Shown: positions 7,591-14,503 of the stretch, piece by piece
Numbering within the stretch: the stretch's first letter is position 1
Layout: each line of letters opens with the position of its first letter
Translations under genes and position numbers: made by a program
DNA from: an uncultured Collinsella sp.
GTDB lineage: Bacteria; Actinomycetota; Coriobacteriia; Coriobacteriales; Coriobacteriaceae
DNA: 14,503 nucleotides
Reading direction: 5' to 3'
Assembly (NCBI GenBank): GCA_902494855.1
Contig: CABUVC010000022.1
Span: 1-14,503 of the forward strand
Notes under the pieces: model-generated
Database searches by the model: none
What the model was told of the DNA's origin: nothing
What the model saw: only the letters and a program-made list of their open reading frames with translations

Positions 7591-9469
7591 CCAGCCGTGT
7601 GGCCTGGGAGACATCGCTGTGTCCGAGCTTGTGTTGCAGCTCGATGCCGCGGCTGCCGAGAAGCGCTACTCGGTCTTTTGGTGCAACGTTGGCGATGCAG
7701 GCAAGCATGCCGTGGCGGACTTTATGGCCGATGTGTGCCAGACGGGCAAGGTCGTGGCGCTCACCCAGCTCGAGGACAACCGCGTCTTTCTGATGGTCAA
7801 GGCGGGCGCGCAGACGGGCGACCTTAACGCCCCGCTCGCCCATGAGCAAATGGTTCCGATTAAAACTCATTGGGACGAGCTGGAAGATTGCGTCGTGTTG
7901 CGCCTGCTATTCAACTCTTGCTCGCAGTTTGAGGGGGTCGAGGACGAGATTCCCAATGACACGGGACACCTGTATGTCATTAGTGCCAAGGGCGACCGCC
8001 GCGACGCCATTGAGGAAGCAGGAACGGGCCCTGCCAAGATTGAGACGGTCGAGACTGTTATCAACGAGGACTGCACCTTTGAACTTAAGATCCGAACGTT
8101 TGCCAAGCGGCGGGTGCTCATCGGTCGTGCGGCAGGCGACAAGCTGGAACTCGAGAAGATCAACAGCCAGGTGGGTTACAGGCTGTCGCCTGTGGCTACG
8201 GTGGTGCTGGCTCACGGACAAAGCGATGAGTATATCCTGCGCCGTGCCAAGGGCGATAAGCCGTCCAAACGCCGTGACCTTACGTTTTCTGCCCAGGCGG
8301 AAAAGGTCGCCTATACCAAGAAGGGAATCCTGTACCGAGAGCTGCAGATTCTTGAGCGTCGGTACAGCGATTTTGCCCAGATATCGCTCAGGGAGTATCC
8401 GCGCAAGAGCTTCTACGAGGTTCTGAAAAGCGACCGATACGCCCATGTGGTTGCGGAGCGTTCGTTGGGGCGGCGGGTTGTGGTTTCGTTCGCGGGTGAC
8501 GGGCTTGATAGGGTAGCGCGCCAGTTGGCCGATCGGCTCAACGATTCCTCGTGGGGCGTGCGCGCGTCGTATGGCGGCAGGGCTGTTGATCCGCTGGCGT
8601 GGAATATCGTTGTGGTAGCCAACGAGGTCGCCGAGGACGATGGCTATGCTCTGCACGCTGGCGTGGTGGAGCAGCATGTGACGCCGGATGTGTGCGAGCC
8701 GCTGGTTAAGGCGATGCCGAATACAAAGGTACGGGGCGCACAGGAGGGAATCCTGGGAGCCATGCTCAAAGAGCTGCTGGTAAAGCAGAACGTCGTCGAC
8801 GGACGGATGCAGGCGTTTGACCTTGGCTCTTTTGGCGTTGAGTCGGTGACGGTCTGCGGCGTGGTCAATGTTCCGCGTAAAGAGGAAGACAAGATTGAGC
8901 TGGATGCGCGCCTTGCAACGCTAACGATTGGTGCTGACGGGGCCATGGACTACACCTCGCATTCCATCGAGGATGGTCCCGTGGACGAGATAGAGCTTGA
9001 GCTGTTGACGGCCGACGGCAAGCTCGACAAGGATGCCTATATCTTTGACGTGCGGGCAGGTGGACAGTCTATGCTCGCGCGCGTGCGCGATACGGGCTTG
9101 ACGACCTTCTCTAACAACTTTGCGACCTTGGTGCGCGATTACCAGCTTACGGGCAAAGCGGGCCGTAAGAAGGAGTTTTTCGAAAGCTACAACTCGCCCT
9201 ATTACGGCATTGGAACGTTTGAACGTGCAGGGATGACCTGCTACTTTGTGGGCGTCAACAACGGCACCAAGGAGGACCTGGCGACGGCGATTCATGTGCG
9301 CTCGATTGAGGTGCTCGAAGGCGACGATCTGTCCGAGCTGCTGGTTCAGCTGGTCAATGTGGGGCTTTCGCGCCACGGAGCTCCCTCCAGGTGGCCGATT
9401 CCGGTGAAGTATCTCAACGAATGTGCCGCGCGTGAGGGCGCGGCGGGGGAGCCTGGTATTTGCTCGTGA
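7574..9469 (+). CDS. Possible MID-PIWI (Argonaute-like) protein, last gene of operon
   Basis: A 631-residue soluble protein without clear enzyme motifs. It starts at GTG 7574 inside the end of the helicase gene, with GGAGG (7560-7564) nine bases upstream, so translation is probably coupled; a GTG at 7619 is an alternative. Residues ~300-400 alternate strands and helices (RRVVVSF, NIVVVANE, MLKELLVKQN), as in a MID domain. Residues ~416-475 could form the first strands of an RNase H fold (SVTVCGVVNV, ARLATLTIGADG). The C-terminus reads YFVGVNN, then GDDLSELLVQLVNVGLSR, then WPIPVKYLNECA (607-618). This echoes the Argonaute end pattern DEL..L...L....R....S...P.P.YYA. No convincing DEDX catalytic set is seen, so it would be a guide/target binder rather than a slicer. 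This is pattern recognition by eye; an unrelated family is possible. Confidence 0.5.
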   Translation: MQSKHNQPCGLGDIAVSELVLQLDAAAAEKRYSVFWCNVGDAGKHAVADFMADVCQTGKVVALTQLEDNRVFLMVKAGAQTGDLNAPLAHEQMVPIKTHWDELEDCVVLRLLFNSCSQFEGVEDEIPNDTGHLYVISAKGDRRDAIEEAGTGPAKIETVETVINEDCTFELKIRTFAKRRVLIGRAAGDKLELEKINSQVGYRLSPVATVVLAHGQSDEYILRRAKGDKPSKRRDLTFSAQAEKVAYTKKGILYRELQILERRYSDFAQISLREYPRKSFYEVLKSDRYAHVVAERSLGRRVVVSFAGDGLDRVARQLADRLNDSSWGVRASYGGRAVDPLAWNIVVVANEVAEDDGYALHAGVVEQHVTPDVCEPLVKAMPNTKVRGAQEGILGAMLKELLVKQNVVDGRMQAFDLGSFGVESVTVCGVVNVPRKEEDKIELDARLATLTIGADGAMDYTSHSIEDGPVDEIELELLTADGKLDKDAYIFDVRAGGQSMLARVRDTGLTTFSNNFATLVRDYQLTGKAGRKKEFFESYNSPYYGIGTFERAGMTCYFVGVNNGTKEDLATAIHVRSIEVLEGDDLSELLVQLVNVGLSRHGAPSRWPIPVKYLNECAAREGAAGEPGICS

Positions 9470-9485
9470 GGAAACAGAGGAAACA
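9468..9485 (+). repeat. Tandem 9-bp repeat after operon end
   Basis: GAGGAAACA occurs twice in tandem at 9468-9476 and 9477-9485, starting in the stop codon of the PIWI-like gene. No intrinsic terminator follows before the next promoter. The significance is unclear. Confidence 0.5.
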
Positions 9486-9519
9486 GATTAGCTATAAGCG
9501 CTAGAAAAATAAAAATGTT

Positions 9520-9534
9520 CTTGCAACATGCAAG
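9520..9534. promoter_or_regulatory. Palindromic operator candidate overlapping the -35 box
   Basis: CTTGCA (9520-9525), ACA, TGCAAG (9529-9534) is a perfect 6-bp inverted repeat with a 3-bp centre. Its left arm contains most of the -35 hexamer of the promoter at 9521-9549. A dimeric regulator bound here would block or alter polymerase binding. The operator role is inference from position and symmetry. Confidence 0.5.
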
Positions 9535-9549
9535 CAGAGCGCATATACT
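9521..9549 (+). promoter_or_regulatory. Sigma70-type promoter
   Basis: TTGCAA (9521-9526) and TATACT (9544-9549) are separated by the ideal 17 bp; each matches the consensus hexamer at 4 or 5 positions. Transcription would begin near 9556. It would drive the small ORF at 9628 and, with no terminator visible between them, possibly the surface-protein gene at 9945. The surrounding DNA is AT-rich relative to the flanking genes, as expected for a promoter. Confidence 0.65.
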
Positions 9550-9627
9550 ACAGTCATAGCGTATGAGATGGGGTCTCTAAAAGAGGCCAAGCACAGCAAT
9601 TTGAGTTTATGTGGACGGGACTTGAGC

Positions 9628-9858
9628 ATGAGCACCAGCAATTTCTCCTTTAACAACGGCAATATCGATTTCATTAATCTCGAGACCATTTATGGCCGTA
9701 CTGACCGTTCTCGCACAGAGAACTGGCCTGTATGCCTAGGTGAAGAGGCGCCAAGTGGCGAAGATCTCGAGTATTTGGATGAGATTGAGCGCGAGCGGAA
9801 CTATGAGTTTGGCTTTTGCGAATGCCAGGTTCGCCGCGATTCAAATCGCTCAATTTAA
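9628..9858 (+). CDS. Small hypothetical protein (76 aa)
   Basis: A small ORF of 76 residues starting MSTSNFSFNNGNIDFINLET, with an acidic middle (EEAPSGEDLEYLDEIERE) and a CxC near the end (FCECQV). No membrane segment or known motif is seen. The frame is open from an earlier ATG at 9568 (96 residues). That start would leave a leader of only about 12 bases after the predicted transcription start and has no Shine-Dalgarno site. ATG 9628 has only a weak GGACGGGA upstream, so the start is unsure. It lies between a good promoter and the surface-protein gene, 86 bp before the latter. It could be a small regulator, or the region could be mostly a long 5' leader. Confidence 0.45.
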   Translation: MSTSNFSFNNGNIDFINLETIYGRTDRSRTENWPVCLGEEAPSGEDLEYLDEIERERNYEFGFCECQVRRDSNRSI

Positions 9859-9944
9859 TTACCCCGTTATCACCTCTTTTTAATGGGGCAAGTTGGATCG
9901 ACTATCTGTGTCAAACAACGGCTCACCGTGGGAAGGAATCGACA

Positions 9945-12900
9945 ATGAGCAAGAATATGAACAAGGACATGGACGGCAAGGCTTTGGGTAAGGCCAAGGC
10001 GGCTGGACGCGTGGTGACGGTTGCTGCGGCGACGATTGCCATGACGGGCGGCTCGATGCTGTCGCCCCTGGTCGCGGTGGCACAGGATGCGGATGGCGTT
10101 GGCGCCACGGGTGCAACGGCTGCGGTGATGTCGCCGCTGACGAGTACTGCGGCCGCCGGTACTGGCGCGGGTGCCGTGTCTGCAGCGCAAAAGGTCGCCG
10201 ACCTGCAGGCTGCAGTTGATGCGGCGCGCGCTAAAGCTGCTACCGCCAAGGCCGATCTGGAAGCGGCTGCCGCTCCCTACGATGCTGCCGCCGTCAACCA
10301 GCAGCAGGCGCGGGGCGCCTATGACGCGGCCCGCGGTGCGAGCGATAGCGCGGCCTCCGCTGCTTCGGCCGAGCTGGAAAAGCAGCTGGGCGCTGCGCAG
10401 GACAAGGCCGATCAGGATGTCAAGGCGTTTGAGGACGCTCAGGCTGCGCTCGATGCTGCCAAGAAGGAGCTGGCGGACAAGGATGAAGCCCTGACTGCTG
10501 CCCAGAGGGCATCCCGTGATGCCCAGTCTGCGCTTGAGGCCGCACAGGCTGCTGCATCCGATGCTACGCCCGAGGCTGTAGCTGCCGCCCAGGCTGCCGC
10601 AGGGCAGGCTGCGAGTGACCTGGAACAGGCGAAGCAGCAGGTCGTTGATGCGCAGGCCAAGCTCTCGGATGCTCAAGACGCTGCCACTGCCGCCGCTGCC
10701 AAGCAGCAGGACGCGCAGGGCAAGCTTTCGGCAGCTCAGCAGGCAAAGGCCGCGGCAGATGCGGACGTGGATGCCGCGCAGACGAGCTATGACGCGGCCA
10801 AGGCCGATCTGGATCGAGCCGAGCAGGGCGCCGCGGGCCCGGAGTACGAGGCCGCCAAGGCAAAGGTGGCTGCTGCGTCCGAAGCGCTGACGGCCGCCAA
10901 GGCCGCGCAGTCGAAGTGCGAGAGCGAGCTTGCTGCCGCTGAGCAGGACGTTGCCGCCGCCGAGGGCGAGGTTCAGACTGCTCAGCAGGCAGTTGCCGAT
11001 CAGCAGCAGGCCGCTGCCGATGCCCAGTCAAAGCTGGATGCCGCCGCTGCTGCCAAGACCGCTGCCGACGCCGCTCTTGACCAGGCCAAGACCGATCATG
11101 CCAGTGCGCTCACGGAGCTGGCCGATGCCCAGGCCAAGCTTTCGGCGGCCAAGGACGAGAAAGACGCTGCCGACAAGGCGCTCGATCAGGCGAAGGCCCA
11201 AAAGCAGCAGGCCGACCAGGCTGTGGCTCAGGCCCAGGCAAAGCTCGATGCCGCTCAGGCAACGGCGAATGCATCGGCGGAGAACTACCGCCAGGGTGCC
11301 ATCGCATTCTTTAAGAGTGTGGGTGCCGACGATGCGGCGGATATCATCCTCAACTGCAAACTCGCTGGCTACAACAAGGTGGGCGAGGAAGTCGACGCGA
11401 CGAGCCTGACCAATATGAAGCAGGCGGTTGTGTGGCTCAAAGCGTGCAACGAGTATCGCGCAAGCGTTGGCCTAGGCGAGCTCAAGGTGACATATGCCAT
11501 GATGGCGACCGCCATCGCCGACGCGAACTTCTCCGATACGAAGGTCGCGCACGCTCAGCAGTTTAACGTGGGCGAGAATGTGGCGTGGAACTACGGAAGC
11601 AATCCGTTTAAGCAGTGGGTCGATCAGGAGAAGGCCATCTTTGATGCTGCCGCCGCCTCGCTGGGCGCGTCGGGCCTTACGGGAAAGGCCGCTTACGATT
11701 TCTATACAGCGCATAGCTCCCAGATTGATAACTACGCCGCACTGCACGGTGGACCAAACCCTTCGGTCGGACATTACATCAACGTGATCAACCCCGATTA
11801 CACCGTGACGGGCATGGGCGTTTGCACGCGAGGGACGCTGTACGGGAGTACACAGGCGCAAACATTTGTATATTCTGGTCAATGGTATAAGCCGTATAAC
11901 CTCAATCCGATGACGGTTGCAGAGTATGAGGCTGCGTTGAATGCGTGGTGTGACTCGTTGGCAAATCCCGAGCAGGGCGTGGATGCGGCACGCAAGGAGC
12001 TTGCTGTGGCGCAGGGCGTTGCCGACGATGCCGGCAGCAAGGTGAGTGCAGCATCGCAGGCCGTTGCAGCAAAGCAAACCCAGGTTGAGCGCGCTGCCGC
12101 TAACGTTGATGTCGCGGCAACCAAGGCCTCGGAGGCCCAGGCTGCCGTGGCGCAAAAGCAGGCTGCAGCTGACGCCGCCGCGCGTGCCGTCAGCGATGCC
12201 CGCGCCGATTTGAGCGCTGCCAACGCCGCTGTTGCGGCAGCGCAGGACGCCGTGGCCGCCAAGTCTGGCGAGCTCGACATTGCCAAGGGCAAGGTGGCTG
12301 CTGCCAAGCGCGCACTGGACGCCGCTCGTGCCGGTGTTGGCGACAAACGGGATGCACTTGCCGCGGCCCAGGATGAGCTAGCGGCGTACTCAGCCGATAT
12401 CGCCGCTGCTCAGCGTGCGTTTGATGCGGCGTCGTCTGCACTCGAAAGCGCGCGTGCCAATCAGCGCGAGGCGGAGGCCGAACTTCTTGCCACCCAAGGC
12501 GATGCCGATCAGGCAGGCATCGATGCTGCTGCCACTCAGGTGGAGCTCGATATGGCGCAGCGGGCTGCAAGCGATGCCGACGCCGTCGTGGCAACGGCTC
12601 AGGCAAAATCTGATGCAGCTGCCGCCCGCGCCTCTCAGCTTAAGAATGCCGCCGCAGCACTTGCCAAGGCCACTGGGGACAAAGCGACTGCCGATGCCGC
12701 GCTCGATGCAGCGGCGATGGCCGTGAGCGATGCCGAGTATGACGTGGTGGAGGCTGACGATGCCGTGGTGGATGCGACTGTCGCGCGCGACGCCTCTGCC
12801 GCCGCGGTTGCCCGCCTGCGCAGAATCAATATTGCCGAAGCCATTGTCAACGGCAGCACTGACGATGCGGACGAGGTACTTAACGCCAAGATCGCTGCGG

Positions 12901-13295
12901 CCCACGATGCCGCCGAGCGTGCCGCGACCGCCAAGGCCGAACTCGATGACGCCGTGGCTGCGACGGATGCCGTGGCGCCGGCATACTTGGAGGCGCTCGC
13001 CAACTACACCGCCGCCAAGGTCGAGCTCGACCAGGCTATTGCCGAGCTTAACGCCGAGATCGCTCGCCAAGAGGCCGCCGACCGCGGAAACGGCGAGCAG
13101 ACCCAGCCCGTCACGCAAGTGACGTACCAGGCCAAGCATGCGGAGGCAAAGACCGAGGCCACGACTTGGCAGACGGCGATGCCCGCCACGGGCGATGCGT
13201 CCGAGCTGCTGGGTGAGACCTTCGTGATCGGCGGCACGGTCCTGGTGGCCGCCGGCGTATTCCTGTCCGATAAGCGCCGCCAGCTGATCCGTTAG
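9945..13295 (+). CDS. Cell-wall-anchored surface protein: coiled coil - CAP domain - coiled coil - sortase motif
   Basis: A 1116-residue secreted protein. Residues 1-46 form a long signal peptide (basic n-region, hydrophobic core VVTVAAATIAM, likely cleavage after AVA at 44-46). Residues ~85-445 are Ala/Gln/Asp/Lys-rich with heptad spacing, a long coiled coil. Residues ~447-670 form a CAP/SCP-like domain with H536, GEN (543-545), a following W, and H610 in VGHYINV, the usual CAP cleft residues. A second coiled coil spans ~680-1060. The end has MPATG (1079-1083), a hydrophobic helix, and the tail KRRQLIR, a sortase signal with Met in place of Leu. It should be attached to peptidoglycan and display the CAP domain mid-stalk; the function may be adhesion or host interaction. 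ATG 9945 is chosen for GGAAGGA six to seven bases upstream and the signal peptide; the frame is open to 9816 without a site. An intrinsic terminator follows. Confidence 0.9.
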   Translation: MSKNMNKDMDGKALGKAKAAGRVVTVAAATIAMTGGSMLSPLVAVAQDADGVGATGATAAVMSPLTSTAAAGTGAGAVSAAQKVADLQAAVDAARAKAATAKADLEAAAAPYDAAAVNQQQARGAYDAARGASDSAASAASAELEKQLGAAQDKADQDVKAFEDAQAALDAAKKELADKDEALTAAQRASRDAQSALEAAQAAASDATPEAVAAAQAAAGQAASDLEQAKQQVVDAQAKLSDAQDAATAAAAKQQDAQGKLSAAQQAKAAADADVDAAQTSYDAAKADLDRAEQGAAGPEYEAAKAKVAAASEALTAAKAAQSKCESELAAAEQDVAAAEGEVQTAQQAVADQQQAAADAQSKLDAAAAAKTAADAALDQAKTDHASALTELADAQAKLSAAKDEKDAADKALDQAKAQKQQADQAVAQAQAKLDAAQATANASAENYRQGAIAFFKSVGADDAADIILNCKLAGYNKVGEEVDATSLTNMKQAVVWLKACNEYRASVGLGELKVTYAMMATAIADANFSDTKVAHAQQFNVGENVAWNYGSNPFKQWVDQEKAIFDAAAASLGASGLTGKAAYDFYTAHSSQIDNYAALHGGPNPSVGHYINVINPDYTVTGMGVCTRGTLYGSTQAQTFVYSGQWYKPYNLNPMTVAEYEAALNAWCDSLANPEQGVDAARKELAVAQGVADDAGSKVSAASQAVAAKQTQVERAAANVDVAATKASEAQAAVAQKQAAADAAARAVSDARADLSAANAAVAAAQDAVAAKSGELDIAKGKVAAAKRALDAARAGVGDKRDALAAAQDELAAYSADIAAAQRAFDAASSALESARANQREAEAELLATQGDADQAGIDAAATQVELDMAQRAASDADAVVATAQAKSDAAAARASQLKNAAAALAKATGDKATADAALDAAAMAVSDAEYDVVEADDAVVDATVARDASAAAVARLRRINIAEAIVNGSTDDADEVLNAKIAAAHDAAERAATAKAELDDAVAATDAVAPAYLEALANYTAAKVELDQAIAELNAEIARQEAADRGNGEQTQPVTQVTYQAKHAEAKTEATTWQTAMPATGDASELLGETFVIGGTVLVAAGVFLSDKRRQLIR

Positions 13296-13318
13296 GGACA
13301 GGGAAGCGCGCTGTTTTT

Positions 13319-13366
13319 GGCGCGCACCGCAGGGGCATGGGCTCTGCGGCGCGCGCCGCCTTTTTC
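13319..13366 (+). terminator. Strong intrinsic terminator after the surface-protein gene
   Basis: A 14-base stem with one mismatch (13319-13332 with 13344-13357), very GC-rich, has an 11-base loop and is followed by TTTTTC from 13361. It lies 24 bp after the stop codon of the surface protein, the classic position. Confidence 0.85.
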
Positions 13367-13391
13367 TTCAAGATTGATTAAGGAGGGATAT

Positions 13392-13748
13392 ATGCAAATA
13401 AGAGGAGAGGCCGCGATCGCCTGCGGATTCATGGCGGGTCTGGCAACGGGGTTGCTGTTCGATGGATGTTTCGACAGCTATATCAATCGATTCTGCGATT
13501 TTGGTTTTTCGAGAGGCAAGCCTTGGAAAACAGCGCCAGCTCGTCAAGAGGTGGCTGCGCCCATCGAGCCCCGCAGTGTGGATACCTCAAAAATCAAGGT
13601 AATCGTCACTAAGAACGGCAAGATTTACCACCGTTCTACGGGGTGCAAAAGCCTTCCTCAAAACGCCATTAAAACAAGCGTACCATTAGCGGCTGCACTC
13701 AAGCGAGGCAAGACACCCTGCCCAACATGTTGCCCGCCAACGTCCTAG
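13392..13748 (+). CDS. Small membrane-anchored protein with His/Cys metal-site-like domain
   Basis: A 118-residue protein. Residues ~6-24 are a hydrophobic N-terminal helix (EAAIACGFMAGLATGLLF), probably a membrane anchor or signal. A variable linker follows, then a compact C-terminal domain (~68-116) with KIYHRSTGC (H80, C85), an Ala-rich helix, and GKTPCPTCCP (C110, C113). The spacing YH-x4-C ... G-x2-PC-x2-C-x-P is typical of a small domain, seen at the ends of some secreted nucleases and surface proteins, that probably binds a metal. The ATG at 13392 has an excellent AGGAGGG site; the open frame upstream to 13317 lies in the terminator and is not coding. The stop TAG lies in CTAG (13745-13748), which also supplies the stop of the convergent gene. 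No partner is evident. Confidence 0.75.
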   Translation: MQIRGEAAIACGFMAGLATGLLFDGCFDSYINRFCDFGFSRGKPWKTAPARQEVAAPIEPRSVDTSKIKVIVTKNGKIYHRSTGCKSLPQNAIKTSVPLAAALKRGKTPCPTCCPPTS

Positions 13749-14407
13749 GCGATTCCCAAGATATGCTCTGCAACGCCATGGGTTTCTGCAAACGCACGGA
13801 CCCTTGCTTTCTCTTTTTTAGGTAACGAGCTGAATACTATGGCGAACTTTTCCTCGTCTAACAGCGGAAGCATGTTTTCTACGGCATGGGCGTCCTTTTC
13901 GGCCTTTTTGCCGCGTTCGCCGTTGATTGTCATCTTGTGGATCGCATAAGCCTCAGGGGTCGGAACGGTCACAATGTGGTTCAGACAGCGCACGTCGATG
14001 GTGTTTTTCAGAATGACGTCCATGTGCCATAGAGCTTGGGCCGTCACCCCGATGTTCGTCTTGAGAGCAGGCTCTTTTCCCTCACCCATTTTTCTGATGA
14101 GAAATTCAACTTCAAGGCCGGTAATATCTAGCAACTTTGTTGTTCCGGTCATGCGATCGGATTCGACAAAGAAACCTCGTTCTTTTGCAAGGGCGGTCAG
14201 GCGCGCCGCCGGACTGGGGCGTCGCAGGTTTCGAACGAGGAAGTCGACATCCATTGTTTTGATATTTGGGCAAAAGCCTGGAAGTACATCGGCTTCTCTG
14301 TAGGCAAATTCCGCCCAAGACCCGATGAGGACAACGTGCTCTATGCATCCTGCTTCCTCGACCAGGTCAAGTACTTTTGAGAAAGCTTGTTGCTGCTCAG
14401 TCGGCAT
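13745..14407 (-). CDS. Nucleotidyltransferase-fold protein (toxin-antitoxin-like context)
   Basis: A 220-residue protein with the polymerase-beta-type nucleotidyltransferase signature: VVLIGSW (G29, S30), then TMDVDFLV (D53, D55), and a plausible third acidic strand GLEVEFLIRK. A helical C-terminal part contains PTPEAYAIHKMTING and a Lys/Asp pair typical of this broad group (MNT and AbiEii-like proteins). It would transfer a nucleotide from NTP to a protein or RNA target. ATG at 14407 is chosen because GGGAAGG lies about seven bases upstream; a GTG at 14428 is in frame but would include that site. It overlaps the end of the upstream gene by 11 bp, so the two are co-transcribed, as in many toxin-antitoxin pairs. 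The sequence does not show whether it is toxic. An accessory metabolic enzyme is an alternative. Confidence 0.8.
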   Translation of the reverse strand: MPTEQQQAFSKVLDLVEEAGCIEHVVLIGSWAEFAYREADVLPGFCPNIKTMDVDFLVRNLRRPSPAARLTALAKERGFFVESDRMTGTTKLLDITGLEVEFLIRKMGEGKEPALKTNIGVTAQALWHMDVILKNTIDVRCLNHIVTVPTPEAYAIHKMTINGERGKKAEKDAHAVENMLPLLDEEKFAIVFSSLPKKEKARVRAFAETHGVAEHILGIA

Positions 14408-14503
14408 TCGGTATCCTTCCCAACGCACGTATGATTTGCTTTTGAGATTGCTTCTGTTCTCTGATGGCGGTCACAAGAGCCCTTCGACGTTCGATTTTGG
14501 CTC
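14397..14503 (-). CDS. Partial upstream partner gene, C-terminal end only
   Basis: A minus-strand frame enters from the right edge and ends at TGA (14399-14397), giving 34 C-terminal residues beginning AKIERRRALVTAIREQKQ and ending ALGRIPNAD. They are strongly basic and helical. Overlap of the stop with the start of the nucleotidyltransferase gene supports a real gene with coupled translation. In similar two-gene loci this position is often held by the antitoxin or a DNA-binding regulator, but too little is present to identify it. Confidence 0.6.
   Translation of the reverse strand, partial: AKIERRRALVTAIREQKQSQKQIIRALGRIPNAD

Noticed and set aside
6283..7614. Minus-strand open frame of 443 codons opposite the helicase
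   Set aside because: Antisense to the helicase motif VI and nuclease-like region; no recognisable domain; typical of GC-rich third-position bias.
9563..9580. Five-codon mini-ORF just after the predicted transcription start
   Set aside because: Too short, no ribosome-binding site, and out of frame with the small ORF; chance is likely.
9870..10676. Minus-strand open frames opposite the Ala-rich surface protein
   Set aside because: Repetitive Ala codons generate open frames on the other strand; no ribosome-binding sites or domains seen.
10200..11280. Possible DNA repeat array or CRISPR-like repeat in the Ala-rich region
   Set aside because: Recurring short words reflect coiled-coil codons (Ala, Gln, Asp, Lys) with irregular spacing; there are no conserved repeats with unique spacers.
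1..14503. tRNA, rRNA, insertion sequence or integrase
   Set aside because: No cloverleaf, rRNA segment, transposase or integrase motif was seen in either strand.

Overview
The window looks like chromosomal DNA of a moderately GC-rich Gram-positive bacterium. A large secreted protein ends in a sortase-type anchor (MPATG, membrane helix, basic tail), Shine-Dalgarno sites are strong, and coding density is high. The overall style recalls gut Coriobacteriia such as Collinsella. That taxonomic guess is inference; no rRNA or marker gene is present.

Layout. (1) Positions 1-425, minus strand: the 5' part of an unrecognised gene that runs off the left edge. (2) Positions 426-694: a divergent intergenic region with several repeat elements. 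(3) Positions 695-9469, plus strand: a five-gene cluster that reads as one operon. In order it encodes a polytopic membrane protein (245 aa), a tiny membrane protein (68 aa), a ClpX-like AAA+ ATPase without the ClpX zinc domain but with a 230-residue C-terminal extension (595 aa), a giant SF2 helicase with a probable PD-(D/E)XK nuclease-like C-terminus (1316 aa), and a 631-aa protein whose C-terminal half resembles a MID-PIWI (Argonaute-like) module. The last two genes overlap by 17 bp. (4) Positions 9520-9858: a good sigma70-type promoter whose -35 box lies inside a palindrome, then a small unknown ORF. (5) Positions 9945-13295: a 1116-aa cell-wall-anchored protein with a CAP domain between two long Ala-rich coiled coils, closed by a strong intrinsic terminator. 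(6) Positions 13392-13748: a small membrane-anchored protein with a His/Cys metal-site-like domain. (7) Positions 13745-14503, minus strand: a nucleotidyltransferase-fold protein overlapping the end of a partial upstream gene, an arrangement that recalls toxin-antitoxin pairs.

The most interesting part is the 695-9469 operon. A PIWI-like protein next to a DinG/XPD-flavoured helicase and a restriction-endonuclease-like domain recalls the known pPIWI-RE three-gene conflict modules (PIWI-RE, DinG-type helicase, REase). Here the nuclease seems fused to the helicase, the PIWI-like protein is short, and a ClpX-like unfoldase plus two membrane proteins are added. I propose it as a candidate, possibly undescribed, anti-invader system. 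The helicase and ClpX-like calls rest on clear motifs. The nuclease and PIWI calls are weaker and need profile-profile or structure searches.
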